Shown piece after piece: positions 16,464-25,125 of a stretch of DNA of 64,000 nt; within the stretch, counting starts at the first letter, position 1; each line of letters starts with the position of its first letter. The position numbers were made by a program, and so were the translations under genes. The notes below the pieces were generated by a model. That model saw only the letters and a program-made list of their open reading frames with translations. It was not told the origin of the DNA and ran no database searches. This DNA comes from Ferranicluibacter quercicola (GTDB taxonomy: Bacteria > Pseudomonadota > Alphaproteobacteria > Rhizobiales > Rhizobiaceae), in assembly GCF_021168455.1 (NCBI RefSeq), contig NZ_JAJOZR010000013.1:1-64000 (forward strand). The letters are read 5' to 3'.

Positions 16464-17419
16464 CGACAACGGTAAGCCATGCGGCGGCACGCTATGCGGC
16501 GGCGGATTGGGGGACGTCGAGTTTCCGGATCTGGCTGATCGGCGAGACGGGCGAGGCCCTGAGCGAGCGCCGCAGCGCCGAGGGCATGACGACGGCGGCA
16601 AAGACCGGGTTTTCCCCGGTGCTGGAACAGCATCTGGAGGCCATGGGCGCTGCCGACACGCTGCCGGTGGTGATCTGCGGCATGGCCGGGGCGCGGCAGG
16701 GCTGGGTGGAAGCGGGCTATCTCGATACGCCGGCCGCCCTCTCCGACATCGTCCGCCATGCCGTCGTCGTGCCCGACGACCGGCGCGATATCCGCATCCT
16801 GCCGGGGCTCGCCCAGCGCGATGCGGCCAGCCCCGACGTGATGCGCGGCGAGGAAACGCAGCTGCTCGGCAGCGTCGGCGCGCTGTCCGGCACGCGGCTC
16901 GTCTGCATGCCGGGCACGCACAGCAAATGGGTGCGGGTTGCCGACGGCAAGGTCGAGCGGTTCTCGACCTTCATGAGCGGCGAGCTGTTCGACGTCGTGT
17001 CGCGGCACTCGATCCTCAGCCATGCGGTGGCCGATGCCGGCGCCTTCGACGGGACGCATCCGGCCTTCGTCGCGGCCGTCGCCGAGGCGATGGCGAACCC
17101 GGCCATGGCGACCAATCTGCTCTTCACCGTCCGCTCCGGCCAGCTGCTGCACGGGCACGGCGCGACCGAGGCGAAGGCGCGTCTGTCCGGGCTGATGATC
17201 GGCCTGGAGATCGCGGGGGCTGCGACCATGACGGCCGACGCCCAGACGCCGGTCAGCCTTGTCGCCTCCGGCCCGCTTGCCGGGCTCTACACGCAGGCCC
17301 TCACGGCTGCCGGGCTTCAGAGCCAGCTCGTCGATGCCGACGAGGCCGTTCGCGACGGGCTGGCGGCGGCCGCCAGGGCGCTCTGGCCGGCCTCCGTCCA
17401 AACCCTTTCCGCCGTTTGA
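16460..17419 (+). CDS. dgoK: 2-dehydro-3-deoxygalactonokinase
   Basis: 319 residues. DGOK family, an ASKHA-fold sugar kinase: AADWGTSSFRIWLI near the N-terminus and VASGPLAGLYTQAL near the C-terminus. It phosphorylates 2-keto-3-deoxygalactonate to the 6-phosphate with ATP in the cytoplasm. It starts with GTG overlapping the SDR stop by four bases (GTGA), with GGAGG 6 bp upstream, so translation is coupled. Substrate assignment follows the family and the adjacent aldolase. Confidence 0.93.
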   Translation: MTTTVSHAAARYAAADWGTSSFRIWLIGETGEALSERRSAEGMTTAAKTGFSPVLEQHLEAMGAADTLPVVICGMAGARQGWVEAGYLDTPAALSDIVRHAVVVPDDRRDIRILPGLAQRDAASPDVMRGEETQLLGSVGALSGTRLVCMPGTHSKWVRVADGKVERFSTFMSGELFDVVSRHSILSHAVADAGAFDGTHPAFVAAVAEAMANPAMATNLLFTVRSGQLLHGHGATEAKARLSGLMIGLEIAGAATMTADAQTPVSLVASGPLAGLYTQALTAAGLQSQLVDADEAVRDGLAAAARALWPASVQTLSAV

Positions 17420-17433
17420 AGAAAGACGAGATC

Positions 17434-18087
17434 ATGACACGCGTTCCCTTCCCCACCATGAAATATCCGCTGATCGCCATCCTGCGCGGGCTGAAGCCCG
17501 AGGAGACGGAGGCGGCGATCTCGGCGCTGGTCGAGGCCGAATTCACGGCCATCGAAATTCCGCTGAACTCGCCGGATCCGTTCCGCTCGATCGAGATCGC
17601 CGTGAAGACGGCGCCGGCCAACTGCCTGATCGGCGCCGGCACGGTGCTGACCAAGGACCAGGTCGAGCGGCTGGAGCAGGCCGGCGGCCGGCTGTTCGTG
17701 AGCCCGAATGTCGATGTCGACGTCATCGCGCATGCCGCATCGAAGGGCATGGTGACCATGCCCGGCGTCTTCACGCCCACCGAGGCGCTGGCGGCGGCGG
17801 CGGCCGGCGCGACGGGACTCAAGTTCTTTCCGGCGAGCGTGCTCGGCGCCTCCGGCATCTCGGCCATCCGCGCCGTTCTGCCGACCGATCTGGAGATCGC
17901 GGCCGTCGGCGGCGTTTCGGAAGCCAATTTCGCGGAATATGCCAAGATCGGCATCAAGAGCTTCGGGCTCGGGTCCAGCATCTACAAGATCGGCATGAGC
18001 GCTGCCGAGATCGGCGACCGCGCCCGCATCACCACCAAGGCCTATGACGCTGTCTATGGAACATCGGGCTATGGAGCGTCCGCATGA
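17434..18087 (+). CDS. dgoA: 2-dehydro-3-deoxy-6-phosphogalactonate aldolase
   Basis: 217 residues, KDPG/KDPGal class I aldolase. The general-acid Glu lies in AIEIPLNSP and the Schiff-base Lys in TGLKFFPAS; GAGTVL is also present. It splits KDPGal to pyruvate and glyceraldehyde 3-phosphate. IPLNSP, in place of the EVTLRT of KDPG aldolases, is the usual DgoA form. It follows dgoK by 14 bp and overlaps the next gene by four bases. Confidence 0.93.
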   Translation: MTRVPFPTMKYPLIAILRGLKPEETEAAISALVEAEFTAIEIPLNSPDPFRSIEIAVKTAPANCLIGAGTVLTKDQVERLEQAGGRLFVSPNVDVDVIAHAASKGMVTMPGVFTPTEALAAAAAGATGLKFFPASVLGASGISAIRAVLPTDLEIAAVGGVSEANFAEYAKIGIKSFGLGSSIYKIGMSAAEIGDRARITTKAYDAVYGTSGYGASA

Positions 18088-18956
18088 GTGCCAACGCGAA
18101 AATCGTCAGCGACAATCCCTCGGAGCTCGGCGAGGGTCCGGTCTACGATCCCTCGACCGGCACCGTCTGGTGGTTCAACATCGTCGGGCGCGAGCTGCAC
18201 GGGCTGCATCTCGACAGCCAGGCCAAGAGCGTTCAGCCGCTGAACTTTCTCGCCAGCGTCATGGCGCTGGTGGATGGGGAACGGCAGCTGATCGCCAGCG
18301 ACCAGGGCCTTTTCCTGCGCGATGCCGAGACCGGCGCCTTCGAGACCTATGCCGAGATCGAGGACAAGCCGGGCAACCGCACGAATGACGGGCGCGTGCA
18401 TGCCTCGGGCGCCCTCTGGATCAGCACGATGGGCCGGAGCGCGGAGACGAACGCCGGCGCGATCTACCATGTCGCCCGGGGCAAGGTGACGCGCATCGTC
18501 GGCGACATCACCATTCCGAACGGCATCTGCTTCTCGCCGGACGGCCGCATCGGCTACTACTCCGACACGGCGCTCAACCGCTTCATGCGCGTGGCGCTCG
18601 ATCCCGCGACGGGCCTGCCCGTGGGCGAGCCGGCGCTGATGGTCGAGGAGCCGGAGAGCGAAGGCGGATTCGACGGTGCGGTCTGCGATGCCGAAGGGCT
18701 GATCTGGGCCGCCCGCTGGGGTGCCTCCGCCATCGACGTCTACTCGCCCGAGGGCAAGCGTCTCGCCCGGCACAGTGTGCCGGTGTCGCAGCCGAGCTGC
18801 CCGGCCTTCGTCGGACGCAGTGCCGACCGTGTGCTCTTCACCTCGGCCTGGCAGGGACTGGACGAGGCCAAGCGCTCGAAAGACCCGGATGCCGGCAAGA
18901 CCTTCCTGCTCGATATCGACGTGAAAGGCCGGTTCGAGCCCGTCTACGTGCTCTGA
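18084..18956 (+). CDS. SMP-30/gluconolactonase-family lactonase
   Basis: 290 residues, six-bladed beta-propeller of the SMP-30/LRE family (SELGEGPVYDPSTGTVWWFN, NRTNDGRVHASGALWISTMG, PNGICFSPDGRIGYYSDT, DGAVCDAEGLIWAARWG). The metal-binding residues of the family (Glu near 16, Asn in NDGR and NGIC, Asp in SDT) are present. It should hydrolyse the sugar lactone made by the SDR to the aldonic acid. ATGA overlap with dgoA couples translation. Confidence 0.9.
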   Translation: MSANAKIVSDNPSELGEGPVYDPSTGTVWWFNIVGRELHGLHLDSQAKSVQPLNFLASVMALVDGERQLIASDQGLFLRDAETGAFETYAEIEDKPGNRTNDGRVHASGALWISTMGRSAETNAGAIYHVARGKVTRIVGDITIPNGICFSPDGRIGYYSDTALNRFMRVALDPATGLPVGEPALMVEEPESEGGFDGAVCDAEGLIWAARWGASAIDVYSPEGKRLARHSVPVSQPSCPAFVGRSADRVLFTSAWQGLDEAKRSKDPDAGKTFLLDIDVKGRFEPVYVL

Positions 18957-19073
18957 TCGCCGCTGCCGATCGCGCGTCCCGGGAGGAGAGCGTCATCGGT
19001 GATTTACAGTCGAGACGGTAAAAAGTACGACTATTGGTGAGCGGCCGAAGCACCGCGCCAAAGGGAGGTTTCC

Positions 19074-20801
19074 ATGAGCGACGAGAAGAAACGGGAACTG
19101 AGGAGCCGCCACTGGTATGGCGGCACCGACAAGGACGGGTTCATTCACCGCTCGTGGATGAAGAATCAGGGTTTTCCGGACCATGCCTTCGACGGCCGCC
19201 CGATCATCGGCATCTGCAACACCTGGTCGGAACTGACCCCCTGCAACAGCCACCTGCGGATTCTCGCCGAGGGCGTGAAGCGCGGCGTCTGGGAGGCTGG
19301 CGGCTTCCCGGTCGAGTTCCCGGTGTCCTCGCTCGGGGAAACCCAGATGCGTCCGACGGCCATGCTGTTCCGCAACCTGCTCGCCATGGACGTCGAGGAG
19401 GCCATCCGCGCCTATGGTATCGACGGCGTCGTGCTGCTCGGCGGCTGCGACAAGACCACTCCCGGTCAGCTGATGGGGGCGGCCTCCGTCGATCTGCCGA
19501 CCATCGTCGTGTCCTCCGGCCCGATGCTGAACGGCAAATGGCGCGGCAAGGACATCGGCTCGGGCACCGACGTCTGGAAGTTCTCAGAAGACGTGCGCGC
19601 CGGCAAGATGAGCCTGGCAGAGTTCATGGCGGCGGAAAGCGGCATGTCGCGCTCGCCCGGCGTCTGCATGACGATGGGCACGGCGACGACCATGGCCTCC
19701 GTCGTGGAAGCCATGGGCCTGTCGCTGCCGCTGAACGCCGCCCTGCCCGCCGTGGACGCGCGCCGCATGGCGCTCAGCCACATGACCGGCAAGCGGATCG
19801 TCGACATGGTGCATGAGGACCTGCGCCTGTCGAAGATCCTGACGAAGAAGAATTTCGAGAACGGCATCGTCGCCAATGCCGCCGTCGGCGGCTCGACCAA
19901 TGCGGTGGTGCACCTGCTTGCCATCGCCGGGCGCGCCGGCGTCGATCTGACGCTCGACGATTTCGACCGGGTCGGCGCGCAGGTTCCCTGCATCGTCAAC
20001 TGCATGCCCTCCGGCCAGTACCTGATCGAGGATCTGGCCTATGCCGGCGGCCTGCCGGCCGTGATGAACCGCATTCAGGACCTGCTGCATGCCGATGCGC
20101 CGACCGTCTACGGCTGTCCCATCTCGGACTATTACAAGGATGCCGAAGTCTTCAACGACGACGTCATCCGGCCGCTCGACAACCCGCTGCGCAAGGCCGG
20201 CGGGATCCGCATCCTGCGCGGCAATCTCTCGCCCAACGGCGCCGTGATCAAGCCCTCGGCGGCCAGCGAGCATCTGCTCGTGCACGAGGGGCCGGCGCAT
20301 GTGTTCGAGACGATCGAGGACATGAAGGCGCAGATCGACGATCCCGACCTCGACGTGACCGAAGACACGATCCTCGTACTGAAGGGCTGCGGCCCCAAGG
20401 GCTATCCCGGCATGGCGGAGGTCGGCAACATGCCAATCCCGAGGCGGCTGGTGGAAAAGGGCGTGCGCGACATGGTGCGCATCTCCGACGCCCGCATGTC
20501 GGGCACCGCCTTCGGCACCGTGGTGCTGCATGTCAGCCCCGAAGCCAATGCCGGCGGGCCGCTCGCCATCGTCAGGACCGGCGACCGGATCCGGCTCGAT
20601 ACGCTGAAGGGAGAGCTGAACCTGATGATTCCCGAGGCCGAGTTTGCCGCGCGCATGGCTGCCTGGGTGCCGCCGGAGCCGAAATGGACGCGTGGCTACT
20701 ACAAGCTCTACCAGGACACCGTTCTGCAGGCCGACAAGGGTGCGGATCTCGATTTCCTCGTCGGTGGCAGCGGCAGCGAGGTCTTCCGCGAAAGCCACTG
20801 A
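19074..20801 (+). CDS. IlvD/Edd-family sugar acid dehydratase
   Basis: 575 residues, Fe-S dehydratase of the IlvD/Edd superfamily. Three cysteines that fit the [2Fe-2S] ligands of the pentonate dehydratases are Cys57 (ELTPCN), Cys125 (GGCDKTTPG) and Cys198 (PGVCMT). Size and motifs match the L-arabinonate/D-galactonate/D-fuconate dehydratases known from Rhizobium leguminosarum, not dihydroxyacid dehydratase. It makes the 2-keto-3-deoxy acid that DgoK phosphorylates, replacing the enolase-type DgoD. GGGAGG lies 5 bp upstream. A gap of 117 bp separates it from the lactonase gene, and the strong terminator follows it. Confidence 0.9.
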   Translation: MSDEKKRELRSRHWYGGTDKDGFIHRSWMKNQGFPDHAFDGRPIIGICNTWSELTPCNSHLRILAEGVKRGVWEAGGFPVEFPVSSLGETQMRPTAMLFRNLLAMDVEEAIRAYGIDGVVLLGGCDKTTPGQLMGAASVDLPTIVVSSGPMLNGKWRGKDIGSGTDVWKFSEDVRAGKMSLAEFMAAESGMSRSPGVCMTMGTATTMASVVEAMGLSLPLNAALPAVDARRMALSHMTGKRIVDMVHEDLRLSKILTKKNFENGIVANAAVGGSTNAVVHLLAIAGRAGVDLTLDDFDRVGAQVPCIVNCMPSGQYLIEDLAYAGGLPAVMNRIQDLLHADAPTVYGCPISDYYKDAEVFNDDVIRPLDNPLRKAGGIRILRGNLSPNGAVIKPSAASEHLLVHEGPAHVFETIEDMKAQIDDPDLDVTEDTILVLKGCGPKGYPGMAEVGNMPIPRRLVEKGVRDMVRISDARMSGTAFGTVVLHVSPEANAGGPLAIVRTGDRIRLDTLKGELNLMIPEAEFAARMAAWVPPEPKWTRGYYKLYQDTVLQADKGADLDFLVGGSGSEVFRESH

Positions 20802-20852
20802 GGGGTTGCCGTCCGACGACCGAGGTATTCGGAGCGTCTGTATTGACCCCGA

Positions 20853-20892
20853 GGCCTGCCGAAAGTTCCGCTTTCGGCAGGCCATTTTTTTT
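20853..20892 (+). terminator. Strong terminator of the sugar operon
   Basis: A perfect 13-bp stem (GGCCTGCCGAAAG / CTTTCGGCAGGCC) with a 5-nt loop is followed by A and eight T residues. It lies about 50 bp after the dehydratase stop and separates the operon from the PRC-barrel gene. Confidence 0.95.
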
Positions 20893-20995
20893 CGGAACCA
20901 CTTTCCGGGACAGCCCGTTCTCTCAGCATCACCGGTGCGGCGTGTTTGAACCCCGCGCCACGATCCGAGAAGAAACCGAAAAGGAAGGTTACATC

Positions 20996-21601
20996 ATGAC
21001 CAACAAGCTCGTTACTTCCGTCGCCGCCGGCGCCCTCTTTGCCGGCATCGCCGCGTTCGCACCGTTCGCTTCCGCACAGGATGCCGCACAGCCGGCACCG
21101 GCCGCGCCGATGGCGACGACCACGGCTGCCTCCGGCACCTACATCACCGAGCAGGGTCCGGACCAGATCGCTGCCAGCACCTATCTTGGCCAGTCCGTCT
21201 ACAACTCTTCCGATGAAAGCATCGGCGAGATCAATGACGTGATCTTCTCCAAGGACGGCTCCGTCGAAGCAGCCGTGATCGGCGTCGGCGGCTTCCTCGG
21301 CATCGGCGAAAAGAATGTCGCCGTACCGCTCGACACCGTGATGGTCACCGAAGTTCCGAACTCCAACGACCTGAAGCTGACGACGACCGAGACGGCCGAC
21401 ACGTTGAAGGCTGCACCGGAATTCAAGACCAAGGCGGCACAGGTCGCGGAACGCAATGCGGCAACGCCGGTTGACGGCTCGACGACCTCCTCGACCACGC
21501 CGATGGCTCCGGCCGACAACACGATGGCACCTGCCGGCAACACGATGGCGCCTGCCGGCGGCGCTGCACCGGCCGGCCAGCCGGCCACGACGAACCCGTA
21601 A
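20996..21601 (+). CDS. PRC-barrel domain envelope protein
   Basis: 201 residues. A signal peptide (MTNKLVTSVAAGALFAGIAA, cleavage near FASAQD) and an Ala/Pro linker precede a PRC-barrel domain at about 55-120 (STYLGQSVYNSSDESIGEIN, VIGVGGFLGIGEKNVAVPLD). The low-complexity tail has near-repeats of APADNTMAPAGNTMAPAGGA. Rhizobia carry several such exported PRC-barrel proteins of unknown role, often stress- or envelope-related. AAGGAAGG lies 8 bp before the ATG. Its own terminator follows directly. Confidence 0.88.
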   Translation: MTNKLVTSVAAGALFAGIAAFAPFASAQDAAQPAPAAPMATTTAASGTYITEQGPDQIAASTYLGQSVYNSSDESIGEINDVIFSKDGSVEAAVIGVGGFLGIGEKNVAVPLDTVMVTEVPNSNDLKLTTTETADTLKAAPEFKTKAAQVAERNAATPVDGSTTSSTTPMAPADNTMAPAGNTMAPAGGAAPAGQPATTNP

Positions 21602-21624
21602 TCCGCTCCACACGGCTTACCGAG

Positions 21625-21655
21625 CGGCGGTGCGAAAGCACCGCCGTTTTCGTTT
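21625..21655 (+). terminator. Terminator of PRC-barrel gene
   Basis: A perfect 9-bp stem (CGGCGGTGC / GCACCGCCG) with a GAAA tetraloop is followed by TTTTCGTTT. It starts 24 bp after the stop codon. The convergent EAL gene ends 20 bp further on. Confidence 0.93.
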
Positions 21656-21674
21656 GTCCAGACGCTCCCGTCGA

Positions 21675-23204
21675 TCAGATGGCGACGGGGCGCTTCGTGT
21701 CCAGGTCGCGATAGCGATCGCGCAGGTACCGCAGGGTGGCGGTGGCATCGGCCGGTTTTCCGTAGAAATACCCCTGCCCCATGCCGCAGCCGAGCCCCTT
21801 GAGCATCAGCGCTTCGGCGAAGTCCTCGATGCCTTCCGCCACGACCTCGAGGCCGAGGCCGTCGCACATGGTCACGATCGCCTTGACGATATGTTCGGAG
21901 GCGCGATCATTGACGATGCGGCAGACGAAGGATCGGTCGATCTTCACCTTGTCGAAGGTGAAGTCGCGCAGGCGGCCGAGGCTGGACTGTCCGGTGCCGA
22001 AATCGTCCAGCGAAATCCGCACGCCGGCATCGCGCAGTTCCTGCACGATTTTCTGCGCCATATCGGCATCCCGCATCATCGCCGTTTCGGTGATCTCGAG
22101 TTCCAGGCGACGCGGGTCGAGGCCGACGCGATGGATGATGGCGAGCACCGTGCTGCTGGTCGCGAGATCCATGAGCTGGGCCGAGGACAGATTGAACGAG
22201 AGAAACAGCTCCTTCGGCCAAAGCAGGGCCGCTTCGGCCGCCTTGCGCAACAATGTCTCCGACAGCGCATCGATGAAGCCGCGCTCTTCGGCAAGAGGCA
22301 CGAAGATGGCGGGCGAGACATAGCCGAGATCGCTGTCGCACCAGCGCGCCAGGGCTTCGAACCCCACCACCGTGTCCGTGTCGAGGCTGACGATCGGCTG
22401 GAAATGCACGTCGATCTCATCGGCAATGATCGCATTGCGCAGTGCCTGCTCCAGCAAGGTCGCGCGGCGCATCTCCTGCGCGATTTCCTGGGAGTAGACG
22501 GTGATCTGTCCGCGGCCACGGCGCTTGGAGCGATAAAGCGCGGTATCCGCACTCTTCAGGAGGTCGTCATAGGCCTCGCCGGCAAAGGGGTAAACCGCGA
22601 AACCGAAGGAGGCGGAGAGACGCACGGTACGCTCGGCCAGTTCGAACGGTGCCTGCAGCACCTCCTTGAGCATATGGCCCATCTTCTCGGCGGCCTTGCG
22701 CTCGAAGACGAGCGGCAACACGAAGGCGAACTCGTCATTGCCCATGCGGATGACGGTCGAGCCGTCGGGCATGCAGGCTTCCAGCCGGTGCGCCACCTGG
22801 CACAGGATCTCGTTGCCCGCGGGATGTCCGAAGAGGTCGTTGAGCGGCTTGAAACCGTCGAGATTGGCAAGGCCGATCGTGAACGGCGCGGGATCGGCGG
22901 CGCGTTCCGTCGCGATTTCGAGAACCTTTTCCCGCAGCCGGTTCGCATTGCCGAGGCCCGTCAGGGGATCGACGAAGGCCAGGGCATGGAGATCGCGCGG
23001 GTAACGTTCGGTCACGACGCTGCCGAGGTCATGCCGGCCGCTGTCCGGGGAGACATCATGGCGACGCTGCGGCATGCTTGTCTGCCGCTCCGGCTGGCTC
23101 GACCCGGCACGGCGTGACCGTCCCTTCTGGCGCGAAGCTGTTTCGTCCTGATCCATTGCGGAGGTCCTGCATATTTCGGTCGGCACGCTGACCGCATGGA
23201 CCAT
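21675..23204 (-). CDS. GGDEF/EAL cyclic-di-GMP protein, degenerate GGDEF
   Basis: 509 residues, no membrane segment or sensor domain. The GGDEF domain (about 75-235) has the active loop changed to GNDEF (residues 155-159), so cyclase activity is doubtful; the domain may bind GTP as a regulator. The EAL domain (about 247-505) keeps EAL (283-285), the NLS segment (338-340), ITET, DDFGTG (400-405), KID and EGIE, all needed for hydrolysis of cyclic-di-GMP. The most likely activity is phosphodiesterase. The N-terminal 70 residues are basic and disordered. An alternative start is MDQDETAS at 23156. Confidence 0.88.
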   Translation of the reverse strand: MVHAVSVPTEICRTSAMDQDETASRQKGRSRRAGSSQPERQTSMPQRRHDVSPDSGRHDLGSVVTERYPRDLHALAFVDPLTGLGNANRLREKVLEIATERAADPAPFTIGLANLDGFKPLNDLFGHPAGNEILCQVAHRLEACMPDGSTVIRMGNDEFAFVLPLVFERKAAEKMGHMLKEVLQAPFELAERTVRLSASFGFAVYPFAGEAYDDLLKSADTALYRSKRRGRGQITVYSQEIAQEMRRATLLEQALRNAIIADEIDVHFQPIVSLDTDTVVGFEALARWCDSDLGYVSPAIFVPLAEERGFIDALSETLLRKAAEAALLWPKELFLSFNLSSAQLMDLATSSTVLAIIHRVGLDPRRLELEITETAMMRDADMAQKIVQELRDAGVRISLDDFGTGQSSLGRLRDFTFDKVKIDRSFVCRIVNDRASEHIVKAIVTMCDGLGLEVVAEGIEDFAEALMLKGLGCGMGQGYFYGKPADATATLRYLRDRYRDLDTKRPVAI

Positions 23205-23334
23205 GGAACCACACCCTTAAGAAATCACAACAGTCTCTATCCCTAATTCTCGTGACACTTGCAAGAATGTGAAGAAAAACGACAGATTACATATCTGCGG
23301 ATGTACGAAATCTCGCACTATCGCAACACGCGCA

Positions 23335-25125
23335 TCAGCGCTGCTGGCGATAATCGTTACCGCTTTCGAGATAGCGGTTGCGCACGCGTTCGATCATGTC
23401 GGGGCTGATCGGCTTGACGATATGGTCGTCCATGCCGGCCGCGCGTGCATGTTCCAGGTCGATATCGAGGGCCTGCGTCGTCACGGCGACGATCGGCGTG
23501 CGAAACGACAGGCGCTCTTCCGCCGCGCGAATGGCCCGCGTCGCGTCGAAACCGTTCATGACCGGCATGGACACGTCCATGAAGATGAGCTGCGGGCGGA
23601 ACTGCTGCCAGAAGCGCACGGCCTCTTCGCCATTGACGGCGATGCGGTAGGACAAGCCGAGACCTTCGAGGATCTGGGAGAAGACGAACTGGTTGATCTC
23701 GTTGTCCTCGGCGACGAGCACATCGATATCGGAGGTCGGACGTTTGGTGACGGGCAGGACGATATCCCAATCGGCGGGCGCTTGCAGGGTGGCGGCGGGC
23801 TCTGCGGGCTCGGGCAGGCGCGCGGCGGTGTCGCCGGCCGTCAGCAGAGCCTCGATCTCCGCCGCAAGGGCTGCCTCGGGGCCTGCCGGATCGAAGACGA
23901 TGCCCGGCGGACCGGCAGCCCTGTCCAGCGTCGCCGTGAGCTCCCGAAGGGCGGGATCGATGAGAACGAGGTCGAGCGAGAGCTTCGCCTCGCGGATGGC
24001 CTCGAGAAACGTCGTCATTTCCGGTGCGGAGCGCAGGGCGCAGACCTCGTGGCCACGCTTCGACAATGCCGAGAGCAGGCGCGCCTCCGTCCCGCTCTCC
24101 GGCGTCATGACGAGGATGCGACCGGTGACGCCGGACGTTGCGGTTTCGGTTGCCGGCAGCGGCGGCGTCATGTCCTGCGGCGTCGGCGTTTGCGCGGTCT
24201 GGGCCAGAACGTGCAGATCGAGCGCCTGATAGGGGTCGTGGCAGTTTTGTGCCGGCTCGAAGGCCTCGTATCGCGCGATGGCGAGGCTTTTGGCCAGTTC
24301 CGGCGAGACAACGCCGTCGTCATAGCCGACGACGATGTCCGTGACGTCGTTCATGCAGGTCACGAGCAGGCCGCGTTGCGCGTCGCCCACGCGGAATTTG
24401 TGCGTCACCAGCCAGCAATCGTCGCCGTTGGCCCGCACGGCCTGCTCCGGCAGGCGATGTTCGCGCCCGGTTTCCAGCACCATGCGATCGGACGTTTCGA
24501 ATTTCTCGGCGAGTTCCGGTTCGATGAGATCCCAGACGGAGCGGCCGAGAATCTGGTCGGGCGTCATGCCATGCAGGTCGCAGAAGGCCTTGTTGACGCC
24601 GATGTAATTGAGGCTCCGGTCCTTGACGCAGATCGGGTTGGGCAGGCTGTCGAGAATGCTTTCCGTCATCTCCATGCGCTCGAGGTCGAGCTGCATCTGC
24701 TCGTCCTTCTTCTTCTGCTCGGAAACTTCGGTGAGAGAGACGACGCAGAGACCGTTCGCCAGCCGGCGCTTGCGCACATTGATCCAGCGCTGGCGGGCGA
24801 TGCGCTCCACCACATCATAGCGTTCGCGCCAGTGAAGGGACACGCGCTCGGAAATCCATTCCTCACGGTTGACGCGCCGACGGCTGCGCTCCGTCGCCGT
24901 TCCCGAACGCACGCCGAGGTCGAAGACGGCGCCCAGGAAATCGCGCAGCCGGGTGCCGCGTGCGAGGAAACGATCCTCGACGGGGTAGAACTGCTGGATC
25001 GGCTTGCTGGCAAAGATCAATTCGTCGTTGCGATCGCACACAAAGACGGCCAGGCCCAGCGCATCCGAAACCGCTTCCAGCAGAGAGAGCTGGACAGCTG
25101 CGCCAGATGACGCGACATCACTCAT
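23335..25125 (-). CDS. PAS and receiver-domain protein without kinase
   Basis: 596 residues. Two PAS-like regions (about 15-135 and 155-262, the second with NPICVKDRSLNYIGVNKAFC) precede a poorly conserved receiver-like segment (336-430) and an intact C-terminal receiver (467-590). In the latter, Asp517 (FMDVSMPVMNGF) is the phosphate acceptor, with Glu473/Asp474, Thr550 and Lys571. There is no HisKA, HATPase or output domain between PAS and receiver, where a hybrid histidine kinase would have them. It looks like a hybrid-kinase derivative that kept sensing and receiving only, perhaps a phosphate sink or adaptor. GAGG lies 6 bp before the chosen ATG; a GTG lies 12 bp further upstream. The neighbouring gene degrades cyclic-di-GMP. 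Confidence 0.85.
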   Translation of the reverse strand: MSDVASSGAAVQLSLLEAVSDALGLAVFVCDRNDELIFASKPIQQFYPVEDRFLARGTRLRDFLGAVFDLGVRSGTATERSRRRVNREEWISERVSLHWRERYDVVERIARQRWINVRKRRLANGLCVVSLTEVSEQKKKDEQMQLDLERMEMTESILDSLPNPICVKDRSLNYIGVNKAFCDLHGMTPDQILGRSVWDLIEPELAEKFETSDRMVLETGREHRLPEQAVRANGDDCWLVTHKFRVGDAQRGLLVTCMNDVTDIVVGYDDGVVSPELAKSLAIARYEAFEPAQNCHDPYQALDLHVLAQTAQTPTPQDMTPPLPATETATSGVTGRILVMTPESGTEARLLSALSKRGHEVCALRSAPEMTTFLEAIREAKLSLDLVLIDPALRELTATLDRAAGPPGIVFDPAGPEAALAAEIEALLTAGDTAARLPEPAEPAATLQAPADWDIVLPVTKRPTSDIDVLVAEDNEINQFVFSQILEGLGLSYRIAVNGEEAVRFWQQFRPQLIFMDVSMPVMNGFDATRAIRAAEERLSFRTPIVAVTTQALDIDLEHARAAGMDDHIVKPISPDMIERVRNRYLESGNDYRQQR

